A stretch of DNA of 21,493 bases, taken from NCBI GenBank assembly GCA_937885475.1, contig CAKZZR010000188.1:1-21493 (forward strand), written 5' to 3'. Origin of the DNA: an uncultured Treponema sp. (GTDB lineage: Bacteria > Spirochaetota > Spirochaetia > Treponematales > Treponemataceae). The notes under the pieces were generated by a model, which made no database searches, had not been told where the DNA came from, and saw only the letters and a list, made by a program, of their open reading frames with translations. Below, piece after piece: positions 14,262 to 21,493 of this stretch. A program made the position numbers and the translations under genes. Within the stretch, counting starts at the first letter, position 1. Every line of letters begins with the position of its first letter.

Positions 14262-16454
14262 ATGTTCTCTTTCTTAAAGAAAAGTATAAGTCGGCAGCTT
14301 TCCATCAGTATTGGTGTGTCTCTCTTTGTTCTGCTTGTTTTGTGTGGCCTTCTTATTGCCTTTAATGTAAATAAAGGTTTTTCGTCTGTTTCGGAATCGT
14401 ACCTTGATTCTACCGCATCGCATTATGCGGAAAGCACCGGAAAAATCCTTTCCGTTGAATACAGCATTTGCTCGACGCTTCAGACGGCGCTTGAGCAATA
14501 CGAGGCTCTGCCGGTGCGTTCCCGCCGTTCTTTTATAAACGACCTTTTGCGGGAAACCTTGGTGGACAACGAAAGTCTTGTGGACGCATGGACCGTGTGG
14601 GAGCCAGATGCGCTTGACGGCTTGGACGATGAGTTTGCCAATACGGAAAATCATGACGAGACGGGGCGCTTCATTCCGTATTGGACGCGCGTGGGCAGTT
14701 TGATTGAATGCACTGCTCTTACTGATTACGTGGGCGGCTCCTGGTATGAGGATCCGCTCCGCAGTCCGGTTGGCATTTTGATTGATCCGAATCCGTATGA
14801 GGTTGGCGGTCAGACAATTTGGGTGTGCGGCGTTGCTTTTCCTGTTCGTAACAAGGCTGGTAAGGCGGTCGGCGTGGTTGGAATTGACATGTCGCTTTCA
14901 ACCTTGTCAGACATGCTTAAGAGCGCGGTGCTGTATGATACGGGCTATCTAAGCCTTATTTCGGCAACAGGACTGAAAGCAGTGGATTATGATGAAAGCG
15001 AGGAAGGACAGATTGACTCGGAATTTTCCGGAGGAAGTACTTCTGCGCTGTTTGCGGAGGGCGCTCGCACACTCAAATCCTTCCAATATGAGTCTGAACG
15101 GAACGGCGTTCGTCTTATAAAGCGTGTCGTTCCGCTTAAGGTTCAGATTGCGCGTGAAATTTGGTATCTTGGCGTGAACGTGCCGGTTGCAGAGGTGCAA
15201 AAAAGTTCCATGATAATCATGCGCTTTATTGTAAGCAGCTTTGTCATAACGCTCATCGTTACGATTGTGCTTGCCTATTTTATAATCCGCTCAATGATTC
15301 GCGAGATGAACAAAGGCGTACTTGCAATGCGGAATATCGCGCAGGGAGACGGAGACCTTACGGTGCGTATGGAAGTGCTTTCTGAGAATGAGCTTGGAAA
15401 AATGTACACGTATTTCAATCAGACGATGGAAAAAATTCAGAATTCGCTTAGAACGGTAAAGGATTCTTCTGAAAACCTTCAGCAGCAGAGCGGAAATCTT
15501 GAGAATAACATAAGTGATACTGCGGCGGCTGCGAATCAGATTACTTCCAATGTGGAAAGCGTGAACCGTCAGATTCGACAGCAGGAAAACGGCGTGCGCG
15601 AGACGACGGATTCCTTGTCAAAAATTTCTACGGTCGTGGACTCTCTTACAGACAGCATCAATAAGCAAAGCTCCAGCGTAAATCAGTCTTCTTCTGCCAT
15701 TGAGGAAATGGTCGCAAATATCCGTTCCGTGACGGAAATATTGAATAAGAATACGGATTCCATAAAGCAGCTTGAAAAATCGTCAGAAACAGGTCGCGTC
15801 AATGTTGAGGGAACCGTTGCCGCAACGATGAAAATAAAGGAACAGTCAGAGCTTTTGCTTGATGCCAGCGACGTCATCCAGAATATTGCGGAGCAAACGA
15901 ACCTGCTTGCCATGAACGCGGCTATTGAAGCGGCGCATGCAGGAGAAGCAGGAAAAGGCTTCAGCGTTGTTGCTGACGAAATCCGCAAGCTTGCGGAGGA
16001 TTCCAACGCGCAGGGAAAGAGCATTACAGAAAACCTTAAGGAGGTTATTTCTTCCATTGAGGAGGTAAGCACTTCGACTGTGGCGGTACAGAACGTGTTC
16101 AACGAGATTTATAATCTGTCGCAGCGCGTTGCACAGCAAGAGCTTACGATTTTAAGCGCAATGCAGGAGCAATCTGAAGGCGGAAATCAGGTTCTTGAGG
16201 CAATAAAGGAGATAAAGGACATTTCTGTAAATGTAAATCGCGGCAGCTCAGACATGCAGAAGGAGACGGATGCCGTCAACGCTCAGATGGATTCACTTAT
16301 GCGTCTGACGGAGGAAATTACTGCCAGCATGGAAGAAATGTCTCTTGGCCTTGAGTCGATAAACAAAGCGATAAATCAGGTTAATGATTTGACGCATAAA
16401 AACCGCGAAAATATTGTTGAATTGGGTTCCGCAGTCGGAAAATTCCGTGTATAG
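14262..16454 (+). CDS. Methyl-accepting chemotaxis protein with double-Cache-like sensor
   Basis: Encodes 730 aa. Membrane segment 1 is at 13-34. The periplasmic region (about 35-315) resembles a dCache_1 domain: WTVWEPDALDG, then GRFIPYWTRVG, GSWYEDPLRS, AFPVRNKAGKAVGVVGIDMSL. The amino-acid-binding signature needs an arginine two residues before WY, but here it is glycine, so amino-acid sensing is not supported. Membrane segment 2 is at about 316-342, HAMP follows, and the signalling tip is NLLAMNAAIEAAHAGEAGKGFSVVADEIRKLAEDS (about 546-580). The start at 14262 follows GGAGG (14250-14254); the TTG at 14244 is upstream of that site and rejected. It sits 18 bp ahead of pflA. Confidence 0.93.
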   Translation: MFSFLKKSISRQLSISIGVSLFVLLVLCGLLIAFNVNKGFSSVSESYLDSTASHYAESTGKILSVEYSICSTLQTALEQYEALPVRSRRSFINDLLRETLVDNESLVDAWTVWEPDALDGLDDEFANTENHDETGRFIPYWTRVGSLIECTALTDYVGGSWYEDPLRSPVGILIDPNPYEVGGQTIWVCGVAFPVRNKAGKAVGVVGIDMSLSTLSDMLKSAVLYDTGYLSLISATGLKAVDYDESEEGQIDSEFSGGSTSALFAEGARTLKSFQYESERNGVRLIKRVVPLKVQIAREIWYLGVNVPVAEVQKSSMIIMRFIVSSFVITLIVTIVLAYFIIRSMIREMNKGVLAMRNIAQGDGDLTVRMEVLSENELGKMYTYFNQTMEKIQNSLRTVKDSSENLQQQSGNLENNISDTAAAANQITSNVESVNRQIRQQENGVRETTDSLSKISTVVDSLTDSINKQSSSVNQSSSAIEEMVANIRSVTEILNKNTDSIKQLEKSSETGRVNVEGTVAATMKIKEQSELLLDASDVIQNIAEQTNLLAMNAAIEAAHAGEAGKGFSVVADEIRKLAEDSNAQGKSITENLKEVISSIEEVSTSTVAVQNVFNEIYNLSQRVAQQELTILSAMQEQSEGGNQVLEAIKEIKDISVNVNRGSSDMQKETDAVNAQMDSLMRLTEEITASMEEMSLGLESINKAINQVNDLTHKNRENIVELGSAVGKFRV

Positions 16455-16472
16455 TGAGTTTGGGAGAACACT

Positions 16473-17228
16473 ATGCCAGAATTACAGGGATATATTCATC
16501 AGTTAGAATCGTTTGGCTGTGCGGACGGACCGGGAAGTCGTTTCATTATTTTTTTTGCGGGCTGCGGAATGCGCTGCCTGTTCTGCCACAATCCCGACAC
16601 GTGGAACATGCAGAAAGGCAAGCTGTATACCGCGGACGAACTTTTACGTGAAGCGCTCAGCTGCAAGGCATACTGGGGAAAAAAGGGCGGCATAACCGTA
16701 AGCGGTGGCGAGCCGTTGCTTCAGATTGACTTTTTAACGGAGCTTTTTGAGAAGGCAAAGGAAAAAGGCATAAATACGTGCATAGACACTGCCGGAGGAC
16801 CGTTTACCAAAGAGGGCGAATGGTTTGAAAAATTCAAGCGCCTTATGACCGTAACAGATCTGCTCCTTATGGATATAAAGCACGTTGACGAGGAGGAGCA
16901 TAAAAAGCTCACCGGTCAGAGCGGAAAGAATGTGATGGAAATGTTCCGCTACCTTGACGAGATTCAGAAGCCAATTTGGATACGCCATGTGCTGACGCCG
17001 GGAATTACCGACAACGACGAATACCTTACACGCACACGCGATTTCATACGCACGCTGCATAATGTTCAGCGTGTGGAGGTTTTGCCCTATCATGGGCTTG
17101 GAGCCATGAAGTACAAGGATTTGGGCATAGACTATGCGCTCAAGGACACCGAATCTCCGACCGAAGAGCGTGTTGCAAACGCAAAGCAAATCCTTGAATG
17201 CGACAAATACGACGGCTGGACGCGTTAA
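16473..17228 (+). CDS. pflA: Pyruvate formate-lyase-activating enzyme (radical SAM)
   Basis: Encodes 251 aa, typical length. The radical SAM motif is GCGMRCLFCHNPDTWN with C31, C35 and C38 binding the 4Fe-4S cluster, followed by GGITVSGGEPLLQ for SAM binding, DLLLMDIKHVDEEEHKKLTG, and IRHVLTPGITDN. It abstracts a hydrogen from the glycine (G761) of pflB to make the glycyl radical. GGGAG at 16462-16466 precedes the start. With only 18 bp after the chemoreceptor stop, it is probably translated from the same mRNA, separate from pflB which has its own terminator. That arrangement differs from the common pflB-pflA pair. Confidence 0.97.
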   Translation: MPELQGYIHQLESFGCADGPGSRFIIFFAGCGMRCLFCHNPDTWNMQKGKLYTADELLREALSCKAYWGKKGGITVSGGEPLLQIDFLTELFEKAKEKGINTCIDTAGGPFTKEGEWFEKFKRLMTVTDLLLMDIKHVDEEEHKKLTGQSGKNVMEMFRYLDEIQKPIWIRHVLTPGITDNDEYLTRTRDFIRTLHNVQRVEVLPYHGLGAMKYKDLGIDYALKDTESPTEERVANAKQILECDKYDGWTR

Positions 17229-17251
17229 GCGTTTGCTCCGGGGATTCTATG

Positions 17252-17497
17252 CAGGGCTTCAGCATGAAAATAATGATGCGAAAAAGTATAGTTTTATGAA
17301 GCACAAAATTGGCTGCTCGAAGCAAAAAGTGGCTTTTGTGAGCATTTATAAAGTGAGGGTGCGGTAAGCACCCTGTAAATAAAATTCCTTACGCTTTATT
17401 CATGCGCAACAAAAACGCATTTTTGCGTAGGGCAGACAATTTTAATGCCAGAATTCTGCTTTGTTTCTCAAGATGTTATTTTCATGCTGAAGCCCTG
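17252..17497. mobile_element. MITE-like palindromic element, family B
   Basis: A 246-bp near-palindrome. The terminal 22 bp (17252-17273 and 17476-17497) are perfect inverted copies beginning CAGGGCTTCAGC. The arms stay similar inward, for example AAAATTGGCTGC (17304 region) against the complement of GCAGACAATTTT (17432 region). The centre is AGGGTGC-GGTAA-GCACCCT (17356-17374). No ORF. CAGGG...CCCTG ends match family A, but the body differs. No clear target duplication: GGATTCTATG on the left against ATATGTTCGG on the right. It begins 23 bp after the pflA stop and could end that transcript. Confidence 0.7.
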
Positions 17498-17545
17498 ATA
17501 TGTTCGGAATTAATGCGTTTGCCTTGGAGCTATTTTTTTGCTTAC

Positions 17546-17574
17546 TTGCCGTACCGCCCTTGATTCACTAAAAT
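17546..17574 (+). promoter_or_regulatory. Promoter of the HtrA gene, placed for a leaderless mRNA
   Basis: TTGCCG (17546-17551), 17-bp spacer, TAAAAT (17569-17574). Only six bases separate the -10 box from the ATG at 17581. Confidence 0.5.
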
Positions 17575-17580
17575 GAGCGC

Positions 17581-18828
17581 ATGAAGCTTTATACTAAATC
17601 TCAGCTCGCGTTTTTTACGGTAATCGGCATGGCTGTTGCAATCGCGCTTTCTTCCTCGCTCACCCTTGTTATTTCAGGTAAATCGGGTGAATCTGCCAGC
17701 AGGAACGGCACACAGAAGGAAGCGCAGGTCGTTTCTTCAACAGAAGGTATCGCACAAAACGAGCAGTTTTCGTTCAATGCAATTCCCGTTTCAACCAGCT
17801 CTGAATATACGCTCGATGAAAAGCAGAACATAAGCGTATACGAAAAATGCAGTCCCGCGGTAGTGAACATAAACACACAAGTTACAGGCGTGAACTGGTT
17901 CCTTGAACCAATCGTGCAGGACGGAGGAAGCGGAAGCGGCTCCATCATAGACAAGCGAGGCTACGTGCTTACGAACGTGCACGTCATAAAGGGCGCGTCA
18001 AAAATTTACGTCTCACTTTCGGACGGAACGCAGTACGAGGCGCAGATTATCGGGCAGGATGCAGACAGCGACCTTGCCGTAATCAAGTTTGAGCCGCCAA
18101 GAGACACGGAGCTTCAGACAATCGCGTTCGGAGATTCCACAAAGCTGAAGGTTGGACAAAAAGTAATCGCCATCGGAAACCCATACGGTTTTGACCGCAC
18201 CATGACGACCGGCATAATCTCTGCACTGGGCCGACCGCTCAAGGATTCAAGCACGAACCGAATCATCCGCAACATGATTCAGACGGACACTGCCATAAAT
18301 CCGGGTAACTCCGGCGGTCCGCTTTTGGACACAAACGGCAGCATGATTGGAATAAACACGATGATTTATTCAAACAGCGGCTCAAGCGCGGGAATCGGAT
18401 TTTCCGTTCCGGCAGAAACCGCAGTGCGCGTGGCAAGCGACCTTCTTAAATACGGCAAGGTGCGCCGCGGAACGCTGGAGCTTTCTGTCGTTCAACTGAA
18501 CAACACCATCGCAGAATACGCGCGGCTCGACATAAACCGCGGTCTTCTTGTTTCAAGAACCACAAAGGGCGGCAACGCAGAAAAAGCGGGTGTCGTACAG
18601 GGAACGCAAGCTGTGCGCTACGGCTACTCAAATTCAATAATTTACCTTGGCGGCGACATAATCACAAAAATCGACAGCATAGAAATTGCCACCATCGCCG
18701 ACTATTATTCCGCACTGGAAAGCAAGCGCCCCGGCGATACCGTAACCATAACCCTTCACCGCAACGGCAAGGACCGCGAAATACGCATAGTCCTTGCTTA
18801 CCCGGCAGAAAAGACCACCACGATATAA
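17581..18828 (+). CDS. HtrA/Deg-family serine protease with one PDZ domain
   Basis: Encodes 415 aa. A single N-terminal membrane segment (about 9-32) anchors it, with the rest predicted in the periplasm. A trypsin-like domain covers about 85-285. Its triad is complete: H134 in LTNVHVI, D164 in DADSDLAVIK, and S244 in NPGNSGGPLLD. A single PDZ domain (about 300-405, RRGTLELSVVQLN, then GVVQGTQAVRYG, GDIITKIDSIEI) follows, making it DegS/HtrA-like rather than two-PDZ DegP. Such enzymes degrade or sense misfolded envelope proteins. There is no good Shine-Dalgarno sequence before the ATG, and the promoter position suggests a leaderless message. A separate single-gene unit. Confidence 0.94.
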   Translation: MKLYTKSQLAFFTVIGMAVAIALSSSLTLVISGKSGESASRNGTQKEAQVVSSTEGIAQNEQFSFNAIPVSTSSEYTLDEKQNISVYEKCSPAVVNINTQVTGVNWFLEPIVQDGGSGSGSIIDKRGYVLTNVHVIKGASKIYVSLSDGTQYEAQIIGQDADSDLAVIKFEPPRDTELQTIAFGDSTKLKVGQKVIAIGNPYGFDRTMTTGIISALGRPLKDSSTNRIIRNMIQTDTAINPGNSGGPLLDTNGSMIGINTMIYSNSGSSAGIGFSVPAETAVRVASDLLKYGKVRRGTLELSVVQLNNTIAEYARLDINRGLLVSRTTKGGNAEKAGVVQGTQAVRYGYSNSIIYLGGDIITKIDSIEIATIADYYSALESKRPGDTVTITLHRNGKDREIRIVLAYPAEKTTTI

Positions 18829-18890
18829 GACAGGCTCAACTCCAACGGCATGCCAAGACTGATACATTTGCCATGCCGTTGTCGATGTCT
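18828..18890 (+). terminator. Long hairpin after the HtrA gene
   Basis: CAACGGCATG (18843-18852) pairs perfectly with CATGCCGTTG (18872-18881) around a 19-nt loop, and AGACA (18828-18832) with TGTCT (18886-18890) outside it. The T-run (18895-18899) is delayed by a few bases, so termination strength is uncertain. Confidence 0.5.
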
Positions 18891-18900
18891 CACATTTTTA

Positions 18901-18928
18901 TTGAAAATACAGCCACTTGGTTTATAAT
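18901..18928 (+). promoter_or_regulatory. Strong sigma70-type promoter of the lipoprotein gene
   Basis: TTGAAA (18901-18906), 16-bp spacer, perfect TATAAT (18923-18928). Leader about 16 nt. Confidence 0.65.
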
Positions 18929-18950
18929 ATTTTAAAAAAGTGGTGCTTCA

Positions 18951-21332
18951 TTGAAAAAGTTTTTTAAATTCGTTCTGGCTACGGCTGGAATAGCATGCGT
19001 TCTGGCATCTTGTCAGAATGTACTTGAGGAACGGAATTTCGTTATGGCTCATAATAAGAACACGCAGTATGCCGCGTTAAAGGTTTTGACAAATTCTTCC
19101 TCAAAGTCCAGGAGTCTGGATGTCTCAGAGATTGCCTATGCTTCAATTACGGTAAGTGGGCACGACATCAAGGAACCTGACGAGCCGCATCTTGATTTTG
19201 TTCCTGTAAAGAACGGCAGGAATGATTCTGAATCAGAAATCATAATTGAGAATGTTCCTGTCGGAAAAGACCGCATCGTTACCGTAAAAGCTTTTGACAA
19301 GGACAGGAACGAGCTTCCGCTCCATCAGATCCGAGCAGTCACTGACATTTCTGCAACGGAAGAAAACGACCTATTTGTGTCTAAGTCCACCACGGCATTC
19401 GCAAACGTGCTTTACGGCGTAAAAGGAATTTTCAATTTTGAAGAGCTTGAAAGCGACGGTCGCATGGACACAATCCGTGCTGTCGTAGACGACTCCGTTC
19501 CGCCGTGCCTGTTCAATAGCGAAAAGCTTATCGGCGAGCTTCAGGGCTTTTCGTTTCCATACAGCGCAACAAAGGCAGACTACACGCTTGAGCCGGGCGC
19601 GGTAAAATTCGACTATCTTCTTTCACAAACCTTTAACGTGAGCATAAACGACCCGCTTTCTTCTGTGCTTGAGAACCAGAATGCGGCGAACGGAATCACA
19701 ATTGAAAACATCGTTCCGGGAAACTGGATTCTTACCATAACGGACACAAGCGGCGCCATTCTTGACAGGAACGAGATTCAGATTGAGAGCGGAAAAACGC
19801 TTGAACTTGGGCATCTTTTGCATGACGGCATTGCAGTCCTTGTTCGTACGGGGCTTAAAAAAAATAGCAAGGAATGCTCAACTTTGTACTATTGGGCTCT
19901 TTCTTACCCAGAGTCCGCAGATTCTGAGATCCGCCTTGAGAAAAAATCCTATCCCGGCACTGCATTAACTCAAAAGATTACCGTTCAAAATCCTATTGAT
20001 GAGCAAAATGGAACCCCGGATGAAAACCATGCGTCTTTTTATCTGTTTGATTTTAAGCAGGCTGAGAGTGTAAAACTCATTCTGAATAACGGAACAGATG
20101 GAGATGCAAACAAATATACTTCTGATTTAACCGCGCCGCAAAAAGGCGTATACTGCGTTCATTCATCAGGGCTGAATCCTCTGTCCAAGCTTTCTGAAGA
20201 GCCTACTCCTATTGAAGGTCTTGAGATTACCGCCGAGCATTTTAAGAAATGCTTCATTGACGACCCTGAAAACAAGCGCTTCGTCGTGCTTTTCAGCGAA
20301 AAATTGTATGGCTCAAGCCCAAATTCAGTTAAGGCTGAATTCAACAAGGGCATAAATGACCATGACGGAGCTTACCGTGGCACTCATTATGCGATGACAA
20401 AGCATTCAGAGGGCTTCTGGTACTGTTCGGTTCCATATGCGGACGTTCAGCAGACGAACCAGTGCGGTCAACCGTCGTATAATTTCAAGGTGAACGACAC
20501 TGTGGTAAATCCGCCGGACTTTGTTCCTGACGGCTACGTCTACCAGAAATTCAACGGCTCAAGCGGAGCAAAGAAATTCCTGTGCCTAATATATTCTTCC
20601 CAGGACGAGGGGGAAATCTGCCGCAGACTTTCGCAGGCAAAGAAGTGCAGGAGCCTTTCTGACTTTGACCTTACGACAAAACAGGGAAAAATGCAGATTG
20701 CGAATTTTCGTCTTGTTCCGGGAACCAACAAATTATACCGCTCATTTCATCCGTACAGCGACGACAAAAAGGACATAAGCGACACGAGCAAGAAGCGCAT
20801 GAAATACGTGGCGGAGCTTTCTGAGGCAGCAGGAATCAAGGCGGACATAAATCTTTCTGATGAGAAGCAAAGCACGATCACATACACCATGCCTCAATAT
20901 TATCAGTCAATAATCGACAGTGCTTCTGTGCTTTACATGACGGACTGCTCCTACGGACAGTGCTACGAAACTTCAGACAGCGACCAGTTTGCGAACGGAA
21001 TCAAAAAAATCGTTCAGTTCGTAAACAAAACGGAAGGTCCATATCAGATTCACTGCCGGATTGGAACTGACCGCACGGGCGTTGTGTGTGCCGTCCTTGC
21101 GCTTTTGTGCGGAGCCACCTGGCAGGATGTAGAGGATGACTACTGCAAGTCAATAGAAATGGGAATTTATGAATACCGCGGTCCCGGAGCCGTAAAATAC
21201 GCCGTTCAGAATCTGCTGGGCGTAACGTTCCTTGAGGATGTTCCGGACTTACAGGGCGCAATAAAGACAAAACTGGCTCAAAAAGGGCTTTCCTCTGCCG
21301 AAATAGACATGATGGTTCAGCGATTGCAATGA
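18951..21332 (+). CDS. Lipoprotein with C-terminal protein-tyrosine-phosphatase-like domain
   Basis: Encodes 793 aa from a TTG start; no earlier ATG is in frame and the signal peptide needs this start. The lipobox is VLASC with C21, so it should be lipid-anchored at an envelope membrane. Residues about 40-560 are mostly beta-rich sequence I do not recognise. From about 580 the pattern fits a Y_phosphatase3-type domain: ANFRLVPGTNKLYRSFHPYSDD, then a GIKADINLSDE strand, and the P-loop HCRIGTDRTG with C702 and R708 (CX5R complete). Activity on phosphotyrosine, phosphoserine, inositol phosphate or another ester is possible. It stands alone between a hairpin and a MITE. Confidence 0.85.
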   Translation: MKKFFKFVLATAGIACVLASCQNVLEERNFVMAHNKNTQYAALKVLTNSSSKSRSLDVSEIAYASITVSGHDIKEPDEPHLDFVPVKNGRNDSESEIIIENVPVGKDRIVTVKAFDKDRNELPLHQIRAVTDISATEENDLFVSKSTTAFANVLYGVKGIFNFEELESDGRMDTIRAVVDDSVPPCLFNSEKLIGELQGFSFPYSATKADYTLEPGAVKFDYLLSQTFNVSINDPLSSVLENQNAANGITIENIVPGNWILTITDTSGAILDRNEIQIESGKTLELGHLLHDGIAVLVRTGLKKNSKECSTLYYWALSYPESADSEIRLEKKSYPGTALTQKITVQNPIDEQNGTPDENHASFYLFDFKQAESVKLILNNGTDGDANKYTSDLTAPQKGVYCVHSSGLNPLSKLSEEPTPIEGLEITAEHFKKCFIDDPENKRFVVLFSEKLYGSSPNSVKAEFNKGINDHDGAYRGTHYAMTKHSEGFWYCSVPYADVQQTNQCGQPSYNFKVNDTVVNPPDFVPDGYVYQKFNGSSGAKKFLCLIYSSQDEGEICRRLSQAKKCRSLSDFDLTTKQGKMQIANFRLVPGTNKLYRSFHPYSDDKKDISDTSKKRMKYVAELSEAAGIKADINLSDEKQSTITYTMPQYYQSIIDSASVLYMTDCSYGQCYETSDSDQFANGIKKIVQFVNKTEGPYQIHCRIGTDRTGVVCAVLALLCGATWQDVEDDYCKSIEMGIYEYRGPGAVKYAVQNLLGVTFLEDVPDLQGAIKTKLAQKGLSSAEIDMMVQRLQ

Positions 21333-21353
21333 AATATTTGCATAGGACGCATA

Positions 21354-21493
21354 CAGGGCAAACGCATTATAAGCTGATATCTAAAAAAAATAGCGCTAAG
21401 GAGAAGTTGCAGCCTTCAAAAACACTCATTTTTGCTGCCGCGTAAGCGGCAACGTTAATAAGTTCCAAGGCAAAAATGCGTGTAGCATGCTAG
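21354..21493. mobile_element. MITE family A, copy 2 (cut by window end)
   Basis: Starts CAGGG at 21354, then CGCATTATAAG as in copy 1, AAGGAGAAG, a long identical block from CTTCAAAAACACTC through the GCTGCCGCGTAAGCGGCAA hairpin, and AAAAATGCGTGTAGC to GCATGCTAG at the last base. The 140 bp correspond to 139 bp (5538-5676) of copy 1. The central part is much better conserved than the outer arms. It begins 21 bp after the lipoprotein stop. The right end and target duplication are outside the window. Confidence 0.85.

Noticed and set aside
17242..17507. A target-site duplication around element B
   Set aside because: GGATTCTATG and ATATGTTCGG agree at only about four of ten positions when aligned directly.
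1..21493. tRNA, rRNA, CRISPR array, prophage or toxin-antitoxin genes
   Set aside because: No cloverleaf, rRNA-like stretch, regularly spaced repeats or recognisable phage or toxin genes were seen on reading.

Overview
The window looks like a chromosomal segment from a host-associated anaerobic spirochaete, most likely a gut or rumen Treponema. This is inferred from the gene content (dnaX-ebfC-recR block, STAS plus zinc-ribbon protein, pyruvate formate-lyase, large lipoprotein), the medium GC with AT-rich spacers, and the recurring ribosome-binding pattern GAGG-TTTTT-ATG. Without a database search the genus is an inference. All sixteen supported genes lie on the + strand.

Layout. 1-169: leader with degenerate repeats and a promoter. 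170-2285: lemA and two TPM-domain membrane/secreted proteins, tightly packed. 2364-5474: dnaX-ebfC-recR, a replication/recombination operon with its own promoter. 5475-5828: a 213-bp palindromic MITE-like element with a 10-bp target duplication, then a sigma70-type promoter. 5829-6380: STAS plus zinc-ribbon protein and a strong terminator. 6428-6765: AT-rich spacer holding a cluster of DnaA boxes, a candidate origin or DnaA-titration site. 6766-8546: Nudix hydrolase, an unknown membrane protein and a DJ-1/YajL-like protein. 8653-9915: COG0523/CobW GTPase with a long His/Asp tract. 10010-11389: MATE exporter, preceded by a promoter that runs straight into a terminator-like hairpin. 11606-13966: pflB. 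13967-14137: a highly structured spacer. 14262-17228: chemoreceptor and pflA, probably co-transcribed. 17252-17497: a second palindromic element. 17581-18828: HtrA-type protease, possibly from a leaderless mRNA. 18951-21332: lipoprotein carrying a C-terminal tyrosine-phosphatase domain. 21354-end: a second copy of the first MITE family, cut by the window edge.

How the genes work together. pflB and pflA form the anaerobic pyruvate-to-formate/acetyl-CoA step and its radical activase, separated by a chemoreceptor gene. dnaX, ebfC and recR are the familiar clamp-loader and recombination-repair block. The rest is housekeeping or envelope-stress material. I see no defence island, prophage, CRISPR or biosynthetic cluster. 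The most unusual content is intergenic: two families of long-palindrome elements with CAGGG...CCCTG ends (ends and duplication length fit the ISAs1 insertion-sequence family), the DnaA-box cluster, and several possible RNA switches.
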